Source: Platerodrilus igneus (taxonomy: Eukaryota; Arthropoda; Insecta; Coleoptera; Lycidae). From it: a stretch of DNA of 64,000 nucleotides. Location: assembly GCA_036346225.1 (NCBI GenBank), contig JARFIW010001088.1:3548501-3612500 (forward strand), in the 5' to 3' direction. Position numbers and translations under genes: made by a program. Shown here piece after piece: positions 1 through 10,788 of the stretch (position 1 is the stretch's first letter; each line of letters opens with the position of its first letter). The notes under the pieces were generated by a model. That model saw nothing but the letters and a program-made list of their open reading frames with translations, made no database searches and was not told where the DNA came from.

Positions 1-142
1 GAAGATCATGCATTACATACCTAAAAAATAAGTTTGTTTTATTGAATTTAAGCTTTTTTTGTTCATGTTTTATAAGTTCCTAAAGAATGTATTGTTTTTT
101 GTTAATACAAACGGTAGCAAAATATTTTGTCAGCTGAATTTA

Positions 143-332
143 TTGTGTGTATGTGCGTGTTTGTGTGTGTGCACGTGTATGTGCGAACGTATGTGTGCGA
201 GCGCGCATGTGTACGGGCTGCGCGGGCGAGAGCGCGCGTGGGTGCGTGTTGTATGCACGTGAGTTTGCGTGGGTGTGCGCGTGTCTGCGGGAGTGCGTGC
301 AGCGGTAACGTGCACGCGCGCGCGCGTGTTGT
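143..332. repeat. GT-rich alternating purine-pyrimidine tract
   Basis: Low-complexity run of TG, TGCG, GCGC and CACG steps, ending in a CGCG run. Alternating purine-pyrimidine sequence of this kind can adopt left-handed DNA. Short frames across it on both strands are rich in Cys/Val/Arg or Thr/His and are composition artefacts, not genes. Confidence 0.85.
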
Positions 333-452
333 AGTAAATTTTTATAATTCTTCTTAATCTTCTTTAGGAATTAGAACGAGTGGTTTAATTCCCAAAGAAG
401 ATTAAAAAAAACAAAACAAACCACAACAAAAATTCTTATAAATTACTACCCT
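331..452. repeat. Hairpin repeat related to the element at 60.4 kb
   Basis: Two arms, 354-372 and 387-405, are inverted copies with 18 of 19 positions matching around a 14-base loop. Weaker complementarity extends outward, from GTAGTAAATTTTTATAATTC on the left to a matching segment ending near 452. The arm sequence and the neighbouring AAACAAACCACAACAAA are also found at 60386-60710, so this is probably a second, shortened member of the same foldback family. Confidence 0.6.
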
Positions 453-2504
453 AAAAATATTGACACAATATTTACACAAAACCAAAGAAATCCAACTTAC
501 GTTCAAACAAAATCAGTCGTGTTTATTAAGTTTTTTTTATATTTTCGGTCCATAAATTATTTTTTTTTAATATATATAAGTGAAATATTAATATCAGCTT
601 ATCTTCTTTATCATTTTACATTTTAAATAATTTTAATTCTAAGTCACTGCGACTGAGGGATTTTCATGTTTTTCTTGAAATTACTTTATCTGGACGTGTC
701 TGGTTTTGAACGAACGTTCCTCAGTTGTTCTAAGTCTGCAACTGTTTTTTTTTTGTAGTAATTCTTTAGCTATCGAGATTTTTCATAAACTTGTAAATCT
801 TTATATCTTTGCTAGTTCCCAATTTATCTAATATTTTGCGAGAATGGCTTTTCAATCATTCGTTCAGAAAAATTACGACCTCACGGCTCTCGCATAGGGT
901 TGTTAACAAAATGTGCAACAACATAATTTCTCAGTACTTTTGCAATAGCCATATTTCTTATTTATAACCATAATCAATCAATACTAAGTGTTTGATTAAA
1001 ATGAAATTAAAGTCCATAGGATACCCAGAAAGAACTTTAGTACTTAGCGTCACTGATAAAAGGTATAAAATTGATAAAACCAGACTGTTTAACTATTTAA
1101 CGATAAAACAGCAAATCTCGAGTCTATGATTACCAACATTAAAGGCGGCATTATGTATAATTATAAAATCACATCATATGCCCTAAGCAAAATGAACAAA
1201 AGTACAAAGACGTAATAACATTCTTCAGTTACCTAAGTTATCAATCACTTCTCAAATAAATCATTACCTAATTTTTAATTATTAACATAGCTTGAAGTAC
1301 ACACGCATTACTCATACAGTACTTGTACAGCACATACACGCAATTGAATCTACAACATGTATGTATCATTTAACGTAATCATCCACAATCTCAAGAGTTT
1401 ATTTACTCGACCTCTTACAGTACTCGGAGAGATACATACATACAATAAGAGCCGCCTACAGCTTGTGCATAAGTAAACCAACGTAATTATAATTATGTCC
1501 ATTTTTATTAACATCGAGCCGTTGAAGTTCAAGAAAGAAAAATAGGATGTGACGTGCATACCGTCGGCATATTGCACTCCAAAGTGCATTTATACAGCCT
1601 TTCGGAATGCGGAAAGTTCTTCGCTACTTAAGCACGGATGAAAGACGGCGTGATACAAAACCGCGCTTTATGTCCTAACGGTTGCTTACTGCTTCTTTCT
1701 ATTTTTTCTCATTTTCTTGTGCACTAAATTGTGCACTTTTTGATGTGAATCGAGGTTCTCTATCATACCTAAAAGTATATAGAAGTACTAATTGTTAAGT
1801 AATGTGAGATTATGCATTAAACTGATAAGCAAATCCACTTATAAAAATGTCGATATTAGGATTAAAAATGTCATGTACGTTTTGACAAAATGCAGTTGTA
1901 AATTACGTAATAATTACTATACTGATAAGCATGAAAACTAACTATTTTAGTGTCACGAAGTTCATTTGTCGTGAGACAGAAAATCCACATATCGTGTTCA
2001 TCTTTTGTTGTGGACATTTAAAAAAATTGACTTACTTTCTTGAACATGTATTGAACAAACAAGTTGGACGATAGTAGCAAAGGGTGAAACCATACACAAA
2101 CATAATCACTTACGTTAATTCCACCTTTGATGCTGGACTGTAACTTGCTTTGATTATATAGCGATATCGAACACTATTGTAACACTCACGAACAACGATA
2201 AAGTCAATAATAGTTTCGTGGTCACATCATGACAACCGTCCCTTTTTTCGGCGATGCTTTTAAGTCTGCATGATTTAGGAGCGGATAAAAAAGGAGTAAA
2301 GAAGGGAGTATTTATCCCCCCTTCCTCTATAAACATAAATTAATTTTAAATAACGAAAAGGAAAAAACTAATTTGCACAATTAAAGCGAAAATAATTTTA
2401 TAGTAAATTGGTTATATACCCTAATCTATGAGCTTATGATACAAGTATACAAATAAACGTAATCCAAAACAAAAAAATGTTATATAAATAAAAATTACTG
2501 CTCT
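453..2504. other. No gene recognised
   Basis: AT-rich sequence with stops in all frames and no recognisable domain, RNA gene or repeat boundary. The longest frames (1350-1589 and 2154-2336, minus) have no recognisable motif. Confidence 0.6.
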
Positions 2505-4024
2505 GTGGGCAAAAAGCAGAGCTTTGTCTCAGTTCCTTTAAAGATACCATGCGCTGTCCTAACTGCTACAACGCGCGCGTCGTTGTCCCTGCCAACATGC
2601 AGGTGGATGATCCTACCCAATCTCCAACGAATAGGTGGCGTGGTGCATTATCATCTTTATTTAAAACCAAAGTATTAAGCCATAGTGGTTGCTGGAAGCC
2701 GAACCATTTGAACTTTTCCTGAATTGTGTAAAGGTAATCCAATGGCCAACGCTTCCAAAAACTTTGTTGTAACTGCTGGACCAATTGCCAGCGATGCAAT
2801 CGATTAATAAGAATTTCCGTAAACTCTGTGTCTAGAATTACGGAAAGAGGTTCAAAGGTTAAAAATGGCTTGGAGTTAAACACTATAAATTGTTAGGTCC
2901 TAAAGGATGAGAGTTCAAAAGTGTTCTGATTTCTACTATAACGGTATTCACTTCCTCATAAGTCAAACGTTGCTCACAAACGAAATGAAACAAATGGGTT
3001 TTGAGATATTTGATACCCGCTTCCTAGAGTACACGGGAATGTAGAGCAGAATGGGTGTTAAAAAACTATTTAATGGCTTCTGCTTCTACTTCTGTTATAA
3101 AAGTTCACGAATTCTGAAAGCACCACCAACAAAATTTTTTATCACAATCGCTGTACGTGTGTATACATCTTTCATGTCGGGAAATGAATCGACGAAAGGC
3201 TACTAAAAATGTTTCAGCTAACAAATCTTAAACTAATTCTAGGTGCACCGCCTTAGTGCTGAAGCAAACGAATAGACAAAGATATGCATTAGATTTTGCC
3301 CCTCTTACTGGACTCATGGATATGAATAGGGGACCGCTGAAATTGACATCAGTATGACGAAATGTTTTTCCGCGAGTTACTTTTGGAGTGAGTAAATCTG
3401 CCATGGAATGCACCACCGAAATAAAATCAGCCTTAAAATAAAGAATACATAACCGTAGGCACTGTATTATGACTTTCCTAGCAGACATAATCCAAAAATG
3501 TTGTTATAGTAATGAATGGGTAATACGATTGTCGCAATATAAATTTTTAATGTGACAATCGGATATGATCAGACTGATTAAGCGATTTGACCGAGGAAAA
3601 GTAATGAATATTTTGTATCATACAATACGTCCAAAAGTCTTAACCGACCGTCCGCCCTAAGGAACTCCCGGCTGTCAACGAAAGGGGAAAGAGGGCGAAG
3701 TTGTTTGCTGATTAACTATCCATTTTACAATTTTTTCCAAATCTTTCGAAAATGCACTGTTTTAAACATGTTAAACCACTAATTCCAAAGCAGATGTCTT
3801 TTCACGAAGTGTAATCGCACCAGTTAGTCGACGATAATGAGCAATAATTTTCAAAATTTGTTGTAAGTCTGACGACGTGTCTAATAGATTAAACAAGACA
3901 TTTTCTGATGGTTCGACGAGAACTAACAATACCTTTGCTTCGGAAGAGACTTGCGATAGAATGCTTGGTGTAGGATTACAGACAAATGGTTGTATAGACC
4001 ATTTTTCCCTAGGTAATTTTAACC

Positions 4025-4328
4025 TTACATGTGATTTTTCAATGCTCCAACCGGAAAAGTACTACATTGTCCAGGAAGCGAGTTTTTTTACCTAGAAAAA
4101 TTGAACTTTTGCCGGACTCTTGCTATTTCAAGCAAGGTAGTGAACTTTAACGTGCGTGACAACACTCACACACGGGACCTCCATTTTACCTCTCATCCGA
4201 ACGAGGGTATATTTTTGTGAAAAATGCTCGCCTAACATTTTTCAAGCGGACCGCGTCGGGATTCGAACTCGGGACCTTGGGCGTAGTGGTCACACACATA
4301 CCAACTACGCCACGGAGCCGCCTGGTAG
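4025..4328 (-). mobile_element. tRNA-derived SINE, 304 bp, with 8-bp target duplication
   Basis: The element is flanked by TTTTAACC at 4017-4024 and 4329-4336, and it interrupts the BEL relic just after its tryptophan-rich RNase H end. On the minus strand the head carries an A box TGGCGTAGTTGG (4312-4301) and a B box GAGTTCGAATCCC (4270-4258). Their starts are 42 bases apart, close to tRNA spacing, so this is an internal RNA polymerase III promoter. The body of about 225 bases ends in CACATGTAA and includes a stem-loop motif (4069-4040). The same body without the head lies at 29152-29386. It codes for nothing and would rely on LINE proteins. Which tRNA it derives from cannot be told. Confidence 0.82.
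4258..4312 (-). promoter_or_regulatory. Internal Pol III promoter (A and B boxes) of the SINE
   Basis: A box TGGCGTAGTTGG and B box GAGTTCGAATCCC are both intact against the eukaryotic tRNA consensus and correctly ordered on the minus strand. The T-stem pairing is weak, which fits a SINE head rather than a working tRNA. Confidence 0.75.
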
Positions 4329-4690
4329 TTTTAACCACAAAAGACCCGCCCATCATAGCAAATGCTCGATAAGTTCAGAGGCAGAGAGACCTCAAGAAGA
4401 ACAATCCGCAGGGTTGTCTTGAGATCGAACATAACTTCATTTTGAAGAAGCAATGGGCGATTGAACTTGTGCAGTTCTGTTTGAAGCAAAAGTTTTCCAA
4501 TTATTGGAAGACGATCTTAGAGCCCGACAAAGCCAATATGCTTGTCATTTATACGTAAACCACGAGGTTTCCGGGTAGAATTATAATCGCGGCAACGAAG
4601 CTTTGTTATGGGAGCAACTTTACTTTTTACACAAACGAAATAAACGAAAATATTGTCACTTTTATCGACGCAACAGGAATATACAATTTT

Positions 4691-5187
4691 TATTCAGGAA
4701 CTCAAATCTAGTGGCACGCTCGTGATGGTTATTCATACATTTAGTTATATGTTACGTACAAGATACGTTAATTAAATTACACTACGCACAATTAGTAATT
4801 CTTATCCTGGTTAACACACATTACGTTCTCAATATAGTGCTAGCGATTATTATCCCAGATGCACTTATCATTACACAGTCTGTAATTTTGTATCCTGGTG
4901 GCATACAATCATTCTATTCTTTTACACGGTCAGTAATTACATTCTGGAAACCCAGAGCATCACCTCGACGACGCCATCAGCCATCTAGGTCTTGTCAGCG
5001 GATTCACGTCGTACTACAAATAACCGTGCAAGTACTACCTTTGCCACCGTCGCGGACAGTCACTTTCTGAGTGCTGTATCTTCTTTTGGGCTGATAATAA
5101 TCCTTTATTAGTCCATAATAGCATTTCCTTAGGTTAAGTTTGTATATATATATTGCAAAATAGATTCCGCGTCTATTTCCCGTTTGT
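4691..5187. other. No gene recognised
   Basis: Unassigned sequence. Three loosely similar segments near 4790, 4880 and 4930 each contain AGTAATT or TGTAATTTTG followed by a CTGG, which may be a decayed tandem repeat. The frame at 4837-5070 has no recognisable domain. Confidence 0.45.
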
Positions 5188-5352
5188 TCTCGTTGTGCTT
5201 ATTAATACGTACTCGTATTAATTTTGCTTTTATAATGTATTTGCTTTAATTAACTTCGAACTTGTTCTTGTTTGTACTTATTAACACGCACCCGTGTTAA
5301 TCCTGTATTTGTCCTTAACTCATTTAATGCGGTTATGACCTGTGTGTTTGTG

Positions 5353-5393
<41 letters not shown>
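5188..5393 (+). repeat. Tandem array with hairpin motif, left part, ending in (TA)n
   Basis: Units contain TTGTTCTTGTTTGTGCTTAT followed by a stem-loop of the form TTAACACG-CACT-CGTGTTAA. Copies start near 5188 and 5262, and a half-unit lies near 5340. The run ends in a (TA)n tract (about 5356-5393) that was the target of the gypsy-like element. Further units continue at 13.13-14.0 kb, so the array is older than the insertion. Confidence 0.7.
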
Positions 5394-5395
<2 letters not shown>

Positions 5396-6485
5396 CTCAT
5401 ATTTAGACCAGGGTAGAAAATTAAATAATCACATCAAATAATTTTAATCACCGTGTATAAGGAATTTTATTAGATAATACGCGTTATTAAAACCGTGAAG
5501 CATAAAAATTTATTAGTTTCATTAAACATAAGAGATTTAAATCATGTACAAGACGCTTTATATCAAAAGAAGCAGTATTAAAAAAAAGCTCTGCGTGTAA
5601 TGTAATTATTCCTAAACAAATGGAAATTACGTGCAAAATTTATATTAATTAACCCTATTTTAAGTAACCGGTAGTAAAACAAAGTGTACACATAATAATT
5701 AATATTTAACTTGTATTCGCTAAAATGAAAGGATAGAAGTCAATTTTAATTGAAGTTAATTGAATCGTTAGTAACAGATAATATCTATAGTAACTTGTAA
5801 AACCCAATAAAAGCAAATCCTAGAAGTGTTAGTTAGAAGTAGGATGTTTGAACACACCTGCGTATTTTAAAAGGCAATTTCAGTTTAATTTGTTTAGATA
5901 AACATGTCGATTCTAAGGATATTGGAAACGGTCAGATGCTTTAGCACGAAATACAAAACAGGGTTTATTTAAAAAGCTCTGAGAATTAATATTATTTTGA
6001 ACACCTGCGTAGTTTAAATATCACGTACGGCGAAAATTGTGTAGATAACAAATGGTTTCAGAGAATCTTGTAGAAACCGTCGCATAATAGTTACGAGAAA
6101 TGCTAAAGGTGGGTTATTTCACACTCCACATGGACTAAAATATAATCGATAATAAAGAATATCAATTTGCACCAATACGAACAGGTTAGAAAAGGAAAGA
6201 GAAAATGCGTCAAGCAAAGACACATATAGTAAAAGGCGTGATTTAAGCAACGTCACGAGGGTCACAATTGGTTGAAAATAGGATGCAAATATCGGAGGTA
6301 GAAACAACAATTTCTGTACAAAATTAATTAGTTTTTCTCGGACATGTTTGCGTGCCGTGTGAATTTCTGAGTTTTAAATGGGGCGAGTGAAAATTCGTAA
6401 AACCGACGCGCGAGCGACGGACTGGGAACATGGCATGAGAAATTCTTTAGAATTACCCGTTTTGGGGAACAGACCGACAGACAGG

Positions 6486-6506
6486 CTTTTGCTATATATA
6501 CCGAGG
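6486..6506 (+). promoter_or_regulatory. Putative LTR core promoter (TATA box)
   Basis: CTATATATACCG lies about 1.1 kb into the LTR, just after a GC-richer block. The same arrangement occurs in the 3' LTR near 11890 and, as TTATATATACCC on the minus strand, in both LTRs of copy 2 (near 47470 and 53088). Keeping a TATA-like box in the same place in otherwise diverged LTRs supports a promoter role; the start site itself was not identified. Confidence 0.55.
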
Positions 6507-7611
6507 TGAATATAAACAAGCTCTCTTAGACTTTTGACTATTCGATGCGTTAAAAGCTCTTACATCCGCGACTTGATTCAAGATGTTAAACAGTGCATTT
6601 TAGTTTGATAAAATAATTTAAAATTTTGCTCGTATATTTTAGTGATTAAAAATAGTTTGTTATTTACGTGCTAACATGAAGGTACTTCAGTGCACTTAGA
6701 TACAAGGTAATAAAATTTAGTATCACTGTACCAATTAGCAAAATTTACAACGACAAATGTATACACAAAAGTAGGCAGTTTTGGCGTATATTGGTGAAAG
6801 ACGCATGAATTTCTTTGCTATTTTTCGGGGTGTTAATAATTAAATGGTTCAAATACGTGTCTGGATCCACGAAACAAGGGTCAGATATACACAGATGAGT
6901 TCCGGAAAAGCCCAGAAACAACTTTAAATAAATGGTGATGGAGAAAATTTTAAAAGCGTTGAGAATTAGAAGCCGTAAATATAATCCTGTTGGAATGGTG
7001 TGATTAACTAAAGGGACGATGTACTTTGAAGCTACGAGGACAGTAACCTTCAGGTAAATTATACTATTTTGTTTGACATTTTTGTGTGTGTTGAATAACT
7101 TTATAATTGGTTTATTTAAAATGGACAGTAGTGAAATTGTACTAACAATAATATTTTAATTTTAAGGTGAAATTTGCTTGTTTAAGTAGAAAGGGGTATT
7201 TAGTATTGATGTTCTGGATTATGATAAAAATATGGGTATGTCTTTGAGCTCAATTAGACGAACCTGGTTAATTAACGTAAAGGGGTGGTAGATGCTCCCT
7301 TTGTACTCTGTATATATTGTTATAGTAATTAGTAGGCATCCTACAAGGACTTTAATTCTGGATGCACTTTAAAATGATAATAAATTTAATTTTGAAATTT
7401 TCCGATATTAAAATTTATGCTGAATTTTAATTTTGAAATTTTAATGTATTGTGAATATTGGTGTAAATAGAGTTAACGTTGATGTTTGTGGTAGGAATGT
7501 GTTTTTTTTTATGAATGAGGATGAAAGCTATCTTGAGGAGCAGCCGAGGCGATTAACAGAGGAAAGTCAATGGACCAACACAGTTAAGGTAATGAATAGC
7601 TTTTCGTAGGA

Positions 7612-7657
7612 TTCACAGCATTCTGGACATCCAATTCGTAGGGGCTCGATTCGAAAA
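7612..7657 (+). repeat. Decoy PBS-leader unit inside the 5' LTR
   Basis: It has CACAGCATTCTGGACATCCA and then GGGGCTCGATT in the same order as the true LTR/PBS/leader junction at 7683-7721. The corresponding unit in the 3' LTR is at about 13008-13053. It looks like an older junction now inside the LTR. Confidence 0.7.
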
Positions 7658-7694
7658 GCGGAGTACCCGGATTTTGGTGGTATCACAGCATTTT

Positions 7695-7712
7695 TGGCGA
7701 CCCAAAAGTGAG
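7695..7712 (+). promoter_or_regulatory. Primer-binding site of gypsy-like copy 1
   Basis: TGGCGACCCAAAAGTGAG begins four bases after the LTR end. The first eight bases, TGGCGACC, match the start of the tRNA-Arg-type PBS known from the mdg1/412 group; the primer assignment is by resemblance only. Confidence 0.65.
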
Positions 7713-7834
7713 GCTCGAGTTCCAAATAAAATTTTTGTGATTTTATTCCAGGAAACTGGCGATCTGAGAGAGAGAGTTTTTGTGTGTGTATAAATTTAGG
7801 AGTATTTTAGAGTGTGTGTGAGTGATTTGAACGT

Positions 7835-9236
7835 ATGCAGAGAAAGGAGTGGTTAAGGAGTCAAGGAGTGGAAATTGGAAGTGACGATAGTGCATTGTGT
7901 GAGAAAATTTCGAAAATGGAAGAAGCTGGAGGCAGTAGAGATCAGTCGAGGACGGAATCAGGAGAAACAGGAAATGAGTTAATGATGAGAATGTTAGAGG
8001 AAATGCGATTAGCTAGGGAAGAATCGAATAGAGCGATGGAGGAGTCTAACAGAAAATTAGAACTGCTAAGCGATGAATCGAATAGAGCGAGAGAGGACTC
8101 AAATCGGAAATTTGACCAATTAAATCAGGAATTAGGGAATAAAATAGAAAAATCGACGAGAGAATTTACAGAATTTAAAAATAGTCTTACCGTGAAACTG
8201 GGGGGAAGTTGAAAACAGGGTTGAAAAAAATGAGTGTGATATTACAGGTCTTCGACAGGAAATGGGACATTTAAAGTCCGAAGTACGCATGTTCTGTGAA
8301 GAAGAGATTAATGTAAAAATGACTGAAGTGACGGACTCATGTAGGGATCAGTTAGGCAGGGTAGAACGCGAAGTTAGTAGTATCAAATACAACATGTCAA
8401 ATTTAACGGGGGGATGGTCCCAGATTTTCTACAGGTGGAGTATCATTGGACCAACACATGAAGTTTTATGGCGATAACAGGGTAAATCCACAAATTTTTA
8501 TTAATAGCGTAAGAAATCTAGTGGGAAATTTATTTGACGAACAGACTAAACTGAATACGATAAAGGCTTTATTGAAAGACAACGCGGAAGCATGGTACAA
8601 TTTAGTAGGACAGGACATAGACACGTATCAGGACTTTGAAAACAAATTTTAAAGCACTACTGGAGTGACCACAGACAAGACCAGGTACGAGACGACTTAA
8701 TCACAGGAAATTTAAGGAGAATTTTCAGGAAGTAGGAGCAATATGCTATACGCAAGTATAGCATAGCAAAGCAACTGAACCCACCACTGACGGACCGACA
8801 AATTATTAAGTATTTATCACGACACTTCGAGGTAGACATAAGACAGCACGTAGCACTACAGAACATAGTGGACAGAGAAATGTTTCTAGAATACTTGCAG
8901 AGGTACGACGACGTAAGTAGTGGACGACCTCGGGATAACAGGGAAAGACAGATCAACACAGTTAGGTTTGACAATAGACGGGACAACTATGCTAGAAGGG
9001 GGAATAATTACGGATACCAGCGACAGAATTGGGAACAGAGACGACCATACGTTAGGAGTAATAGTTTAGGAAGGGGACCTGCACCGAGACCGGGACCTAC
9101 CAGAATGAATAGTTCACCAGACATGAGCGGGACTGCTAATACAGACACGGAACGAGTGGAAACGCCTAGGACATATGCGGAGGTGACGGCTAGACCAGGA
9201 CCGAGTAGGGAAAACAGACCTGGACAGGATTTTTAG
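7835..9236 (+). pseudogene. Gag of gypsy-like copy 1 (frameshifted)
   Basis: Starts MQRKEWLRSQGVEIGSDDSA, as in copy 2. An N-terminal half with repeated seven-residue units of the REESNRA type suggests a coiled coil. It is followed by the gag core, with FINSVRNLVGNLFDEQTKLN and KAWYNL-like segments around 8485-8650. The C-terminal part (8868-9236) is Arg/Asn-rich, with no visible CCHC knuckle. The frame breaks near 8205 and 8415, near 8650 where a base is lost before the KHYWSDHR segment, and again near 8720. Gag would form the particle and bind RNA through the basic C-terminus. Copy 2 keeps the first two-thirds in a single 313-residue frame, which confirms the order. Confidence 0.82.
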
Positions 9237-9340
9237 AACGCGACAGACCACTAGATTTCAGTGTAAATGTATATGAACATCCACGTGAATTTTTCAAAAT
9301 TGAGGAGGAAGTAGAGCCAGAAACTAAGGAAAATTTATGT

Positions 9341-9852
9341 TTGCCAATTATTAATTTAGAAATTTTTGAGAATAATGTAGAAGTATTACTTGATACAGGG
9401 GCAGAGGCGAGTTTAATATCGGAGGAATTCGTCAGCAAAATTAGGGATAAGGTTTGTGATAGAATTATGCCTATAAAGCGTAGCCATTTAGTAGCTCCAA
9501 ATAAAAAGAAGTTTGCTGTAGTAAATAGTGTTGTGGTGCTTAGGATAGATATAGGAGGTTTAAGCTGTGAACAGGAGTTTGTAATTGTACCTGGACTGAA
9601 GTTTCAGAGCATTTTAGGTGTTGACTGTATGATGAAGTTAGGGTTTTGATAGATATGGAAAGTAAGGTAATAAGGATTAATGATAGGGTAGTGCCATGGA
9701 AGGGCAGTTATGAAGTCACAGAGGATGACACGGGGTTTAGTATTAATGTAGTAGAGGTAGAGGATGATGAAGGTAAACAGATCAACACAATAAGATGTCC
9801 AGAGGAAAGGAAAGTAGAGGTTCAAGCTTTAATACAAAACATGCAGAAGTAG
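9341..9852 (+). pseudogene. Retropepsin-like protease of gypsy-like copy 1
   Basis: The frame reads through VLLDTGAEASLISEEF, the DTG active site of a retroviral-type aspartic protease, then ILGVDCMMKLGF, the second conserved block. A frameshift near 9648 separates it from the linker frame at 9646-9852, which copy 2 has in phase. The protease would cut Gag and Pol during particle maturation. Broken here, but the catalytic motif is intact. Confidence 0.85.
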
Positions 9853-9855
9853 TGG

Positions 9856-10262
9856 GGGTAGAAGCAGCATATCAGGAGCAGGTGAAGGCGGAATTAAGTA
9901 AAGATGGCAAGTTTGTTTTTAATAAAGTAGATTTAAGGAATTCATTCTGGCGGATTCCATTACATAAGAATTCTAGAAGGTACATAGGATTTTCCGTAGA
10001 GGGAAAAATCGAGAATTGTAAAGTAGTATCGTTTGGTTTGTCGGCAGAAAGGGAAACAACAATAAATGAGAAACAGACAAGTGTAGGGACTGAAGAAGAA
10101 GTAATATTTAAGAGTCAGGATAATAGGGATGATAAATGTATTGTATGTGAGATAACAGGGATGTTAAGTATAGATATCGAAGGGGGAGAAATAGGGATGA
10201 AGAGTATTAGGATGGTGAGAAGAAAGACTTGGAGGGTCAAGAAGAGAGTTAGATTTAAATAA
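9856..10262 (+). pseudogene. Truncated reverse transcriptase and novel C-terminus, copy 1
   Basis: It contains NKVDLRNSFWRIPLHKNSRR and the block ending VSFGLSAE, which belong to the Ty3/gypsy RT before the YxDD site. The N-terminal RT part present in copy 2 (LCLDARKIN region) is deleted between AAYQEQVKAEL and GKFVFNKVDL. After VSFGLSAE the frame leaves RT homology and runs about 55 more codons to a stop after RVRFK; copy 2 has the same tail. With no catalytic aspartate pair this cannot polymerise. Confidence 0.8.
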
Positions 10263-10776
10263 CTTGATGAACAAAAGATAAAGATAGGTGAATTGTAGTA
10301 TAGATATAGAAAATAAAGCTAAGTATGGGATAAATATGGGAAATAGTTAGAAATAGGTGTTTAGGATGAGAATAAAGATTAAATGTAGGAAGAAAATAAG
10401 ATAGGTTAAGTGTAGATATTTCATAGAAGATTAGTGGAGAGTTAGGAATAGAGTAAGAGTAGGATAGGCATATAGGATTATGTAGGGGGAAGTAAAGTAT
10501 AGTGAAGATTAGTTAAATAGGATAGGTATATAGGATGTATATAGGATTAGATGGATAAGTAGGACGAAGTTAGGGATAATTTCAGTTTATAGAATTAGGT
10601 GAGAGTTAGGAATAGGATAGGGATATAGGATAGGTGTAAATATTTTTTTGGATTGGAGACAAAGTAGGTAAGTTAGATAGATAAGGGTAGAGAGAGATAG
10701 GCAATTTTTTTTGTAATTTTTTTTTGTCTAAATGCTTTATATTTGCATTCAAATAAGTGGGATTATTTGTATTCAA
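10263..10776 (+). repeat. Purine-rich low-complexity region of the gypsy-like element
   Basis: This strand is almost all A, G and T, with many ATAGGAT, GTTAGGAAT and AGATAGG steps and hardly any C. It replaces the part of pol that would encode the RT catalytic site, RNase H and integrase. Copy 2 has the complementary pyrimidine-rich run at 48430-49000. No frame is open across it. Confidence 0.75.
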
Positions 10777-10788
10777 ATAGGGGGAAAA
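10777..10788 (+). promoter_or_regulatory. Polypurine tract of copy 1
   Basis: ATAGGGGGAAAA lies directly before the 3' LTR start TACTCAT, the position from which plus-strand DNA is primed. Copy 2 has the same tract on the minus strand at 48417-48428. Confidence 0.75.

Larger units (their letters stand above)
2505..4690 (-). pseudogene. Old BEL/Pao retrotransposon relic (RNase H, integrase, C-terminal domain)
   Basis: Minus-strand pol remains in the order expected for a BEL/Pao polyprotein. From the right: an RNase H stretch with CVKSKVAP near 4630, a WKTF segment near 4500, and a DNPADC motif near 4410. Then, beyond an inserted SINE, comes the linker before the integrase zinc domain, and integrase residues around 3488-3228 ending in CLFVCFSTKAVHLELV, a signature also present in the intact-looking element at 32.1-34.6 kb. 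Finally 2883-2505 carries the C-terminal domain (RWQLVQQLQQSFWKRWP and LPTEQ before the stop). Many stops and frameshifts break it, and the catalytic core after HLELV is missing between about 3228 and 2883. It is clearly older than the BEL copy at 31.7 kb. No LTRs were recognised beside it. Confidence 0.82.
5394..7690 (+). repeat. 5' LTR of gypsy-like copy 1
   Basis: It begins TACTCATATTTAGACC directly after the (TA)n tract and ends ATCACAGCA before the primer-binding site. At about 2,297 bp it is long for an insect gypsy element, and it does not begin with the usual TG. A segment at 7612-7657 repeats the LTR-end, PBS and leader pattern found at the true junction (7681-7727). No coding function is evident; a short minus frame at 6328-6519 also occurs in the other LTR simply because the LTRs are copies. 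Confidence 0.88.

Noticed and set aside
59..357. Short open frames rich in Cys/Val/Arg across the GT tract
   Set aside because: They arise from alternating purine-pyrimidine repeats and overlap in several frames on both strands.
4248..4320. Functional tRNA gene
   Set aside because: A and B boxes are present, but stem pairing is poor, and a SINE body with a target duplication follows directly.
6328..6519. Minus-strand 63-residue frame conserved at 11725-11976
   Set aside because: Identical because it lies in the two LTRs of one element; copy 2 does not keep it.
10440..10640. Telomere-like TTAGG repeats
   Set aside because: TTAGG occurs only as scattered words in a general purine-rich run, not as tandem repeats.
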